The translations under genes and the position numbers were made by a program. A model generated the notes under the pieces. It worked only from the letters and a program-made list of their open reading frames with translations. It was not told the origin of the DNA and made no database searches. A DNA stretch of 48,620 bases from an uncultured Mediterraneibacter sp. (GTDB lineage: Bacteria; Bacillota; Clostridia; Lachnospirales; Lachnospiraceae): the NCBI GenBank assembly GCA_944384505.1, contig CALWTQ010000023.1, positions 1 to 48,620 of the forward strand. The letters run 5' to 3'. Below, piece after piece: positions 41,757-48,620 of this stretch (the stretch's first letter is position 1; every line of letters starts with the position of its first letter).

Positions 41757-42401
41757 CTACTCTCCAAGAATCTTCACGATTGCCGCAAAAACGTCATCGA
41801 TATCAACTGTTCCGTCAACCTCTTTTAAGATGCCTGCCTGGGTGTAATAATCAATCAGAGGCTGTGTCTGCTCATGGTATACGCCAAGTCTTTTCAGGAC
41901 CGTTTCCGGTTTGTCATCATCTCTCAGGATAAGACTTCCGCCGCATTTATCGCAGATGCCTTCTTCTTTTGTCGGAGCATACACGATATGGTATGTCGCG
42001 CCGCAGTCCACACATGCTCTTCTGCCTGACATACGGTTCACGATATTGTCGTCCGGCACTTCAACGTTGATGGCATAGTCCACTTTCTGGCCCATCTCTG
42101 AGAGTGCTTTGTCAAGCGCCTCAGCCTGCGGAATTGTACGGGGGAAACCATCAAGCACATAACCTGACGCACAGTCGTCCTGGTTTACTCTGTCAACAAC
42201 GAGGTCAACGACAAGCTCATCTGGCACAAGCAGGCCCTGATCCATATAAGTCTTTGCCTTTTTCCCGAGCTCAGTACCGTTCTTAATGTTGGCGCGGAAA
42301 ATATCGCCTGTAGAAATATGAGGAATTCCATATTTCTCCGCGATCTTCTTTGCCTGAGTTCCCTTTCCTGCACCAGGTGCTCCTAACATGATGATCTTCA
42401 T
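41757..42401 (-). CDS. adk: Adenylate kinase
   Basis: It catalyses AMP + ATP = 2 ADP. The P-loop is [17 protein letters not shown], the AMP-binding part [12 protein letters not shown], and the motif [13 protein letters not shown] follows. The lid carries a zinc site (CVDCG and CDKCG), as in other Gram-positive long-form enzymes. It has 214 residues. In most Firmicutes map follows; here the KOW gene comes next. Confidence 0.98.
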   Translation of the reverse strand: MKIIMLGAPGAGKGTQAKKIAEKYGIPHISTGDIFRANIKNGTELGKKAKTYMDQGLLVPDELVVDLVVDRVNQDDCASGYVLDGFPRTIPQAEALDKALSEMGQKVDYAINVEVPDDNIVNRMSGRRACVDCGATYHIVYAPTKEEGICDKCGGSLILRDDDKPETVLKRLGVYHEQTQPLIDYYTQAGILKEVDGTVDIDDVFAAIVKILGE

Positions 42402-42553
42402 AACTTTTACCTCCGATCCTTTTTAATTTGTGTAACAGTCCGCCTGACAGGGGTGGGCGGACCTGTTACTGATTTATTATTACTTCTGTATAAGCCATGA
42501 GCCCGCATAGTTTTATCCCCGGAATGGATAAAACAGGGCGAGCTGAAAATGAC
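42402..42553 (-). other. secY-adk spacer with hairpins
   Basis: Two hairpins stand in 152 bases: GTAACAG-TCCGCC with GGCGGA-CCTGTTAC (42432-42469), and TTTTATCC (42511-42518) with GGATAAAA (42526-42533). Neither is followed by a clean T-run on the minus strand, so they look more like processing or attenuation structures than terminators. Confidence 0.5.
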
Positions 42554-43906
42554 TTAATATCCCAGGAAGCTGTTCTTCATATTACTTCCTTTATTATTTA
42601 AAAATCCTGTGTAATTTCTCACAAGCATCTGTGATTCGATCTTTTTAATCGTATCAAGCACAACTCCGACGATAATGATGATAGATGTTCCTCCAAAAGA
42701 TACATTGGCACCGAACACACCATTAAAGAAGAACGGAATTACCTGGACAATCACCAGGCCGCATGCTCCGATGAAGATGATATAATTCAGGATCTTCTGC
42801 AAATACTCCACTGTCGGCTTTCCAGGACGGATACCCGGAATAAATCCTCCGCTCTTTTTCATGTTATTTGCAATTTCCAGCGGATTAAATGTAATCGAAG
42901 TATAGAAATATGCAAAAAATATCGTGAGCAGAATGTAAACCACAAGACCAATGGAATATATCGGCTGCGATGGTTTGCACCAGTTGTTGGAGTTCATTGC
43001 CGCAAGAATCTGGCTTCCGATCCCTGTGCCATTTCCCTTTCCGAGGAAGCTGGCAATCACAATCGGCGTCTGCATCAGGGAAGACGCGAAAATAACCGGA
43101 ATCACACCTGCGGTATTAATACGGAGCGGAATATGTGTGGACTGTCCACCATATGTTTTTCTTCCCTGAACCTTCTTGGAATACTGAACAGCAATCCTTC
43201 TCTCTGCGCTCTGCAGCACCACTACAAAGATCACAACTGCAAGGATCACTACCAGGATAACTGCGCCTGCAAGCCCCGCCTGCGCAAGCTTCTTTCCACT
43301 CATGAACTGCGTGTATAAAGTAACAAAATCATTCGGAACACGTGAAAGGATATTGATCAGAAGAACGATGGAAATACCATTTCCGACACCGTTTTCTGTA
43401 ATACGCTCACCGATCCACATAAGGAATGCACTTCCCGCAGTAAGAGTACACACTACGATAGCACAGCTTACGAAGTTGTAGTCTTCCAGAAGCCCCTGAC
43501 GCCCGAATCCAACTGCAAGCGCGGTAGACTCAATCAGTGCCAGCGCCACTGTCACATACCTCGTGATCGCCGCAATCTTCTTCCTTCCTTCCTCTCCTTC
43601 TTTCTGCATTTCCTCAAGTTTGGGAATCGCAATTGTAAGGAGCTGCATGATAATGGAAGATGTAATGTACGGCGTAATGCTCAGGGCAAAAACAGAAAAA
43701 TTTGTAAATGAGCCGCCGGTGAACGCTTCAAAAAAGTTAAAAGCGTCACCGGTCTGGCTTTCAAAAAATTCCTGAATAATAGTTGGATCTACGCCCGGTG
43801 TAGGCAGCTGCGATCCAAGCCTTACAACGATGAGCATTACAAATGTATAAAGAATTCTCTTGCGGATATCCTCTATCTGAAATGCCCTGCGTACTGTTTT
43901 AAGCAT
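42554..43906 (-). CDS. secY: Protein translocase subunit SecY
   Basis: The central channel of the Sec translocon, with about ten membrane segments in 450 residues. RLGSQLPTPGVDP near the N terminus, ALSITPYITSSIIMQLLTIA, and NPLEIANNMKKSGGFIPGIR in the second half are diagnostic. The start codon overlaps the rplO stop (TAATG). Confidence 0.98.
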   Translation of the reverse strand: MLKTVRRAFQIEDIRKRILYTFVMLIVVRLGSQLPTPGVDPTIIQEFFESQTGDAFNFFEAFTGGSFTNFSVFALSITPYITSSIIMQLLTIAIPKLEEMQKEGEEGRKKIAAITRYVTVALALIESTALAVGFGRQGLLEDYNFVSCAIVVCTLTAGSAFLMWIGERITENGVGNGISIVLLINILSRVPNDFVTLYTQFMSGKKLAQAGLAGAVILVVILAVVIFVVVLQSAERRIAVQYSKKVQGRKTYGGQSTHIPLRINTAGVIPVIFASSLMQTPIVIASFLGKGNGTGIGSQILAAMNSNNWCKPSQPIYSIGLVVYILLTIFFAYFYTSITFNPLEIANNMKKSGGFIPGIRPGKPTVEYLQKILNYIIFIGACGLVIVQVIPFFFNGVFGANVSFGGTSIIIIVGVVLDTIKKIESQMLVRNYTGFLNNKGSNMKNSFLGY

Positions 43907-44346
43907 TAGATCACCTCTGCTTTTCCACCAAGTGCTTCAATCTTTTCTGCAGCCTTTGCGCTGAATGCATTGGCCTGAACAGTAAGCTTCTTAGTTAACT
44001 CTCCATTTCCAAGAATTTTAACTCCGTCTCTCGGGTTCTTCACGATACCTGCCTCGATCAGTGTCTCGACAGATACTGTAGCGCCGTCCTCGAATCTCTC
44101 AAGCGCGCCTAAATTAATTCCAATAATTGTCTTGGAATTTCTGTTTGTGAATCCTCTCTTCGGGATTCTTCTGTATAAAGGCATCTGACCACCTTCGAAG
44201 CCAGGTCTTGTAGCACCTGAACGCGCCTTCTGTCCTTTGTGGCCTTTGCCGGCTGTCTTGCCGTTTCCTGAACCATGTCCGCGGCCTCTTCTGAAATTAT
44301 CACTCTGTTTCGAACCGTCTGCCGGTCTTAAGTTTGATAAGTCCAT
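43906..44346 (-). CDS. rplO: Ribosomal protein L15
   Basis: A late-assembly 50S protein. [20 protein letters not shown], the Gly-rich [20 protein letters not shown], and [17 protein letters not shown] identify it. It has 146 residues and is coupled to secY by a one-base overlap. Confidence 0.98.
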   Translation of the reverse strand: MDLSNLRPADGSKQSDNFRRGRGHGSGNGKTAGKGHKGQKARSGATRPGFEGGQMPLYRRIPKRGFTNRNSKTIIGINLGALERFEDGATVSVETLIEAGIVKNPRDGVKILGNGELTKKLTVQANAFSAKAAEKIEALGGKAEVI

Positions 44347-44366
44347 GACATTACCTCCTTATCTTT

Positions 44367-44549
44367 TTATGCCTCTTCTTCAACCTTAACCAGGTGTTTC
44401 ACCTGCTGTACCATACCTCTGGTAGCTGCATTGTCCGGCAGTACAACTGTTCTGCCCGTTTTTCTGAGACCAAGGGCCTCAACAGTTTTCTTATGCTTTG
44501 GTATGGCTCCGATTGTAGACTTTACTAATGTAACTTTTAAGTTTGCCAT
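44367..44549 (-). CDS. rpmD: Ribosomal protein L30
   Basis: A 60-residue 50S protein: MANLKVTLVKSTIGAIPKHK, then VEALGLRKTGRTVVLPDNAA. The start at 44549 follows GGAGGTAAG; a longer reading frame upstream is spacer. Confidence 0.97.
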   Translation of the reverse strand: MANLKVTLVKSTIGAIPKHKKTVEALGLRKTGRTVVLPDNAATRGMVQQVKHLVKVEEEA

Positions 44550-44606
44550 TTCAATCTTACCTCCTTGTTTGATAGAACAAGTTAACACTGTAACATCTTC
44601 TATCTA

Positions 44607-45116
44607 TTAGCCCATGATCTCCTCAATTGACTTGCCGCGAAGTCTCGCAACGTCTTCCGGTGACTTTGTGCTCTTAAGTCCTTCGATTGTAGCAAGCACA
44701 ACGTTCTGCTTATTATTAGATCCCAGTGATTTTGTACGGATATTCTTAATTCCCGCCATCTCGATCACGGCACGAGCCGGACCTCCGGCGATCACACCGG
44801 TACCATCCGGAGCGTTCTTAAGAAGTACGGAAGAGCTTCCGAATTTTCCGATCACATCATGGATCACACTTGCATTATCATCAAGTGATACTGCGATCAT
44901 CTTCTTCATAGCATCTTCTTTTCCCTTGCGGATCGCTTCCGGGATCTCAGTAGCTTTTCCCAAACCTGCACCAACATGGCCATTTCCATCGCCGACAACA
45001 ACTAAAGCTGTGAATTTGAAGTTACGACCACCTTTAACAACCTTGGTAACACGTTTGATTGATACCACTTTTTCTAATAATTCCATCTGACTAGCATCAA
45101 TACGTTCCTGTCTCAT
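44607..45116 (-). CDS. rpsE: Ribosomal protein S5
   Basis: A 30S protein important for fidelity. It has [40 protein letters not shown] and the C-terminal [18 protein letters not shown]. It has 169 residues and is complete. Confidence 0.98.
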   Translation of the reverse strand: MRQERIDASQMELLEKVVSIKRVTKVVKGGRNFKFTALVVVGDGNGHVGAGLGKATEIPEAIRKGKEDAMKKMIAVSLDDNASVIHDVIGKFGSSSVLLKNAPDGTGVIAGGPARAVIEMAGIKNIRTKSLGSNNKQNVVLATIEGLKSTKSPEDVARLRGKSIEEIMG

Positions 45117-45132
45117 CTGTGTTCTCCCTTCC

Positions 45133-45501
45133 CTAGAAATTCAGCCCAGCTTCTCTTGCTGCGTCTGCCAGTGCTTTGATTTTTCCCTGGTATATAAAGC
45201 CGCCTCTGTCAAAGACAACTTCAGTGATACCTTTTTCTTTTGCTCTCTCAGCGATCACTTTGCCGAGGTATGCAGCTGCCTCAACGTTGTTGGTCTTCTC
45301 GAGCTCTGCCTTCACATCTTTCTGAAGAGTGGAAGCGGAAACCAGAGTATTTCCAACAGTGTCATCGATGATCTGAGCGTACATATGATTATTGCTTCTG
45401 AACACAGCTAAACGCGGTCTCTCTGCAGTGCCGCTGAAACGGTTGCGTAATTTCATGTGTTTTTTTCTACGAATTTCGCTTCTTGATTTCTTACTAACCA
45501 T
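45133..45501 (-). CDS. rplR: Ribosomal protein L18
   Basis: It binds 5S r[43 protein letters not shown] and the end [20 protein letters not shown] are typical. ATG 45501 is preferred to a GTG six bases upstream, which is too close to the AGGAG site. It has 122 residues. Confidence 0.97.
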   Translation of the reverse strand: MVSKKSRSEIRRKKHMKLRNRFSGTAERPRLAVFRSNNHMYAQIIDDTVGNTLVSASTLQKDVKAELEKTNNVEAAAYLGKVIAERAKEKGITEVVFDRGGFIYQGKIKALADAAREAGLNF

Positions 45502-45518
45502 TTTCACACTCTCCTTAC

Positions 45519-46061
45519 TTATTTCTTACCAGTCTTACCGACTTTACGTCTGATCACTTCATCAGCGTACTTGATTCCTTTGCCCTTATAAGGCTCCGGT
45601 CTTCTCTTGTCTCTGATCTCTGCAGCGTACTGGCCGACTTTCTCTTTGTCAATACCTTTTACAGTGATCTTGTTCTGACCGTCCAGAACAGTTTCAACGC
45701 CTTCCGGATCGATCATCTCGACTGGATGAGAGTATCCAAGGTTCAGTGTCAGCTTATTTCCAGATTTAGCAGCTCTGTATCCTACGCCGTTTACTTCAAG
45801 AACTTTCTCATATCCCTGAGTAACACCAACAACCATGTTGTTGATCAGTGTTCTTGTCAGGCCGTGAAGAGATTTCATCTTCTTGAGATCATTCGGTCTT
45901 GTTACAGTTACCGCTTCACCTTCAACTTTGATTTCCATTTCAACCGGAAGCTCTTTTGTAAGAGTTCCCTTCGGACCTTTTACGGTCACTACATTCTTCT
46001 CAGCAACCTCTACAGTCACTCCTGCAGGGATTGCAACCGGCAGTCTTCCGATACGTGACAT
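45519..46061 (-). CDS. rplF: Ribosomal protein L6
   Basis: A 50S protein near the factor-binding site. [20 protein letters not shown] begins the first of two similar domains; the end contains [20 protein letters not shown]. It has 180 residues and is complete. Confidence 0.98.
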   Translation of the reverse strand: MSRIGRLPVAIPAGVTVEVAEKNVVTVKGPKGTLTKELPVEMEIKVEGEAVTVTRPNDLKKMKSLHGLTRTLINNMVVGVTQGYEKVLEVNGVGYRAAKSGNKLTLNLGYSHPVEMIDPEGVETVLDGQNKITVKGIDKEKVGQYAAEIRDKRRPEPYKGKGIKYADEVIRRKVGKTGKK

Positions 46062-46124
46062 ACCTGTTTTCCTCCTTAACTTAGATTTTCGGAGCAGCGG
46101 CTTTAGGCTGCTCTGTTTTCAGTT

Positions 46125-46272
46125 GCATGCGCCTGTCGGCGCGAGGTTTTACAAGGAAGTTCTTTTCGCTAAGCTCGGGCTGCGCCTGTTGGCTTGCCCT
46201 TGCCAATCTCAAAGAACGACCTCGCACTAAATTCACCGTTCGCTTTCAGCTCCGGTTCATTAAGTTGCTTTC
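46125..46272 (-). repeat. Ribosomal-spacer hairpin repeat (rplF-rpsH gap)
   Basis: This is a diverged copy. It has a CTAAGCTCGGGCTGCGCC-like first half and a second half, CACTAAATTC...TTCATTAAGT (46225-46265), matching 40921-40960 in layout and much of the sequence. It fills most of a 214-base gap in which no gene is seen. Confidence 0.75.
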
Positions 46273-46275
46273 GGC

Positions 46276-46677
46276 CTACCAAACGAAACAAAGAACCTCT
46301 CCGCCTACGCCGAGTTTTCTTGCCTCTTTGTCTGTTACGACACCTTTGTTTGTAGAGATGATGGCTGTTCCAAGTCCGCCGAGTACTCTCGGAAGATCCT
46401 CTGTGTTCGCGTAAACACGCAGTCCCGGTTTGGAGATTCTCTTAAGTCCGGAGATAACCTTCTCATTCTTGTCAGCACCGTATTTCAGTGTGATATGAAT
46501 TGTCTGGAAATGTCCATCTTCTACAAGGTCATATTTTGCGATATATCCTTCATCGAGCAGGATGTTTGCGATAGCAATTTTCATCTTGGATGCCGGTACA
46601 TCTACTGTATCATGTTTTGCAGTATTCGCGTTACGAATTCTTGTAAGCATATCTGCAATCGGATCGCTCATAGTCAT
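46276..46677 (-). CDS. rpsH: Ribosomal protein S8
   Basis: A 16S rRNA-binding 30S protein. [20 protein letters not shown] at the start and [20 protein letters not shown] near the end are diagnostic. The first ATG (46677), two codons before MSDP, is taken because AGGAGG lies ten bases upstream. It has 133 residues. Confidence 0.97.
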   Translation of the reverse strand: MTMSDPIADMLTRIRNANTAKHDTVDVPASKMKIAIANILLDEGYIAKYDLVEDGHFQTIHITLKYGADKNEKVISGLKRISKPGLRVYANTEDLPRVLGGLGTAIISTNKGVVTDKEARKLGVGGEVLCFVW

Positions 46678-46774
46678 TGATAAATTTCCTCCTATTTTTT
46701 CTAATCCGGTTGACGTCCGTGCGCCTGTATTTACATTAAGGATGATACCCTCTCATTTCATTCGGGGTATCTGC

Positions 46775-46885
46775 TTTCGCACTAAGCTCGATAATACCTC
46801 GCTAAGTGCTCAATGCAAACGCTTGGGACGGGCCTTCTCACTAGACTCAGCCTGCGCTGACGCTTGGCTTCGCCAAGTGTTCAGT
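46775..46885 (-). repeat. Ribosomal-spacer hairpin repeat (rpsH-rpsZ gap)
   Basis: Bases 46782-46806 equal 40878-40902 exactly over 25 bases. A second hairpin follows, bounded by CACTAGACTC and CGCCAAGTG (about 46840-46880). The repeat runs up to the rpsZ stop codon at 46888. Confidence 0.85.
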
Positions 46886-46887
46886 GC

Positions 46888-47073
46888 CTACCAACTTGCT
46901 TTTTTAACGCCGGGGATCTGTCCTTTGTATGCCAGTTCGCGGAAGCAGATACGGCAGATTCCATATTTTCTCAAATACGCGTGCGGACGTCCGCAGATTC
47001 TGCAGCGGCTGTACTCTCTTGTGGAGAATTTCGGCTTACGCTGCTGTTTGATTTTCATTGATGTCTTTGCCAT
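46888..47073 (-). CDS. rpsZ: Ribosomal protein S14, zinc-binding type Z
   Basis: A 61-residue 30S protein. [20 protein letters not shown] is followed by the zinc motif [20 protein letters not shown]. The short, zinc-binding form is the normal operon-encoded one in Firmicutes. Confidence 0.97.
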   Translation of the reverse strand: MAKTSMKIKQQRKPKFSTREYSRCRICGRPHAYLRKYGICRICFRELAYKGQIPGVKKASW

Positions 47074-47085
47074 GAATTTCCCTCC

Positions 47086-47625
47086 TTACTTTGCAAACGG
47101 CATATTGAACTGTGTCAATAATTCACGTGCTTCCTCGTCAGTCTTAGCTGTTGTAACGAAAATTACATCCATACCTCTGACTTTATCGATCTTATCGTAC
47201 TCGATCTCCGGGAAAATCAGCTGCTCCTTGATCCCAAGCGCATAGTTTCCTCTTCCGTCGAATGCGTTCGGGTTTACACCTCTAAAGTCACGCACGCGGG
47301 GAAGCGCAAGGTTGATCAGACGGTCAACGAACTCGTACATCTTCTCGCCTCTAAGTGTCACCTTGCATCCGATCGGCATTCCCTCTCTGATCTTGAAGTT
47401 AGCCACGGAGTTCTTTGCTCTTGTCACAACGGCTTTCTGTCCTGCGATCTTCTCCATATCAGCAATCGCAGACTCTAAAACCTTTGCGTTTTCTTTCGCT
47501 TCGCCAACGCCCATGTTGATTACAACTTTGTCGAGCTTCGGCACTTCCATAATATTTTTATATCCGAATTTTTTGATCATTGCATCAACGATCTCATTCT
47601 GGTACTGTTCTTTCAGTCTACTCAA
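47086..47625 (-). CDS. rplE: Ribosomal protein L5
   Basis: It binds 5S rRNA and contacts P-site t[43 protein letters not shown] and [20 protein letters not shown] are diagnostic. The start is TTG at 47625, nine bases after AGGAGG; no ATG fits. It has 179 residues. Confidence 0.97.
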   Translation of the reverse strand: MSRLKEQYQNEIVDAMIKKFGYKNIMEVPKLDKVVINMGVGEAKENAKVLESAIADMEKIAGQKAVVTRAKNSVANFKIREGMPIGCKVTLRGEKMYEFVDRLINLALPRVRDFRGVNPNAFDGRGNYALGIKEQLIFPEIEYDKIDKVRGMDVIFVTTAKTDEEARELLTQFNMPFAK

Positions 47626-47648
47626 AGTCCTGGACCTCCTTCCTCGAA

Positions 47649-47960
47649 TTAATCAATCACTTCGCCTGTTTTCTTAGCAAAACGGACTTTCTTGTCGCCA
47701 TCCATCTTGAATCCTACTCTTGTTGCCTGTCCTTTGTGTACGTACATAACGTTGGACGCATCAATGTAGCCTTCCTGATGAATGATCCCGCCATTCTGAT
47801 TTGCTGCGCTCGGCTTTGTGTGCTTTGTCAGCATGTTGACGCCTTCAACCAGGACTTTACCGTCTTTTTTATTTACGGCAATTACTTTGCCTTCTTTGTC
47901 TTTATCTTTTCCGGCGATAACCTTAACAGTGTCGCCTTTTTTAATCTTCATTGTTGACAT
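47649..47960 (-). CDS. rplX: Ribosomal protein L24
   Basis: A 50S assembly-initiator protein with an N-terminal KOW motif ([20 protein letters not shown]) and the typical [23 protein letters not shown] 47960 follows AGGAGG by seven bases; a second ATG three codons later is less well placed. It has 103 residues. Confidence 0.97.
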   Translation of the reverse strand: MSTMKIKKGDTVKVIAGKDKDKEGKVIAVNKKDGKVLVEGVNMLTKHTKPSAANQNGGIIHQEGYIDASNVMYVHKGQATRVGFKMDGDKKVRFAKKTGEVID

Positions 47961-47971
47961 CTTGGCACCTC

Positions 47972-48340
47972 CTACAGTACTTCCGGAGCCAGGGAAACGA
48001 TCTTCATAAAGTGTTTCTCTCTAAGCTCACGGGCTACTGGTCCAAAAATACGTGTTCCACGCGGGTTCAAATCGTCTTTTATAATAACAGCAGCATTCTC
48101 ATCAAATTTGATATAGGAACCGTCTTTACGGCGTGCGCCCTTTACAGAACGTACAACTACAGCCTTAACGACATCTCCTTTTTTAACAACGCCGCCTGGT
48201 GTTGCATCTTTAACAGTCGCAACGATCACATCACCGATGCTCGCATATCTTCTTGTAGAACCGCCGAGCACACGGATACACAGTAATTCTTTCGCACCTG
48301 TGTTATCTGCTACTCTCAGTCTGCTCTCTTGCTGTATCAT
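47972..48340 (-). CDS. rplN: Ribosomal protein L14
   Basis: A 50S protein at the subunit interface. [20 protein letters not shown] and [20 protein letters not shown] are diagnostic. It has 122 residues. AAGGAGG precedes the ATG. Confidence 0.98.
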   Translation of the reverse strand: MIQQESRLRVADNTGAKELLCIRVLGGSTRRYASIGDVIVATVKDATPGGVVKKGDVVKAVVVRSVKGARRKDGSYIKFDENAAVIIKDDLNPRGTRIFGPVARELREKHFMKIVSLAPEVL

Positions 48341-48362
48341 GCAGGTAAACCTCCTTCAATAA

Positions 48363-48620
48363 TTATTTCGCTTTCTCCATGATTTCCACAAGTCTCCATC
48401 TCTTGTCTTTTGACAGCGGCCTTGTTTCCATTACTTTTACTGTATCGCCGATTCTGCACTCGTTGTTCTCATCGTGTGCTTTCAGCTTGTAAGTTCTCTT
48501 AACAATCTTCTTATAAAGCGGGTGTCTTACATGGTCCTCAACAGCAACAACGATCGTTTTGTCCATCTTGTCGCTGACAACCTTGCCCACACGGGTTTTT
48601 CTAAGATTTCTCTCTTCCAC
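48363..48620 (-). CDS. rpsQ: Ribosomal protein S17 (5' end at window edge)
   Basis: A primary 16S rRNA-binding protein. [20 protein letters not shown] and [20 protein letters not shown] are diagnostic. The reading frame touches the window edge, where the last codon is GTG. It may be the true start, since the N terminus has the expected length, but an upstream ATG just outside cannot be excluded. Confidence 0.93.
   Translation of the reverse strand: MEERNLRKTRVGKVVSDKMDKTIVVAVEDHVRHPLYKKIVKRTYKLKAHDENNECRIGDTVKVMETRPLSKDKRWRLVEIMEKAK

Overview
The window looks like a chromosomal segment of a Lachnospiraceae bacterium (Firmicutes, Clostridia) of roughly even base composition, of the Dorea / Clostridium scindens / Faecalicatena type. 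This rests on the S10-spc-alpha ribosomal gene order with a KOW protein between adk and infA, a long ribosomal protein L17, a bifunctional AdhE, a flavodiiron-rubredoxin-reductase fusion and clean sigma-A style promoters. The species cannot be fixed from the sequence alone.

Layout. 1-7,500: tRNA-Gly, a small hypothetical gene, and a leftward operon rpiB - CmpB-like membrane protein - nth - flavodiiron fusion, followed by a DnaJ-type co-chaperone. 7,700-12,570: a sugar/maltose O-acetyltransferase, tex, an RluA-type pseudouridine synthase and a PilZ (c-di-GMP) protein. 13,500-18,540: tRNA-Arg with a consensus promoter, then a leftward four-gene catabolic operon (DUF1932 dehydrogenase, RraA-like aldolase, SLC13-type permease, DUF6282 metal-hydrolase-like protein) read divergently from a LysR regulator. 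18,600-29,000: a RelB/YoeB toxin-antitoxin pair, trpS with a PAP2 protein, a lipid kinase with a TetR regulator, an SfsA-MutY fusion, uppP with a HAD phosphatase, a secreted coiled-coil cell-wall hydrolase and a small-molecule kinase-like protein. 29,100-36,800: adhE behind two Rex-like operators, a large secreted transglutaminase-like protein with a Pro-Glu stalk, and mtnA. 37,000-48,620: the leftward ribosomal cluster from rpsQ to rplQ, including secY, adk, infA, rpmJ and rpoA.

Two families of structured non-coding repeats stand out. The first is a roughly 600-760 bp element present three times in the first 13.5 kb (1-316, cut by the window edge; 5720-6320; 12736-13495). It starts with CAGCTATAAAG and ends with the inverted CTAAATAGCTG. 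It is built almost entirely of long hairpins whose pairing is kept although the sequence differs between copies. It encodes no convincing protein and I do not recognise it. The second is a family of CACTTAG...CTTAGTG hairpin repeats confined, in this window, to the spacers of the ribosomal operon; one of them is a 105-bp tandem array between rpsM and rpsK.

The most promising candidates for something undescribed are the hairpin element, the ribosomal-spacer repeat family, and the LysR-controlled operon, whose substrate is unknown but whose parts fit uptake, oxidation and aldol cleavage of an organic acid.
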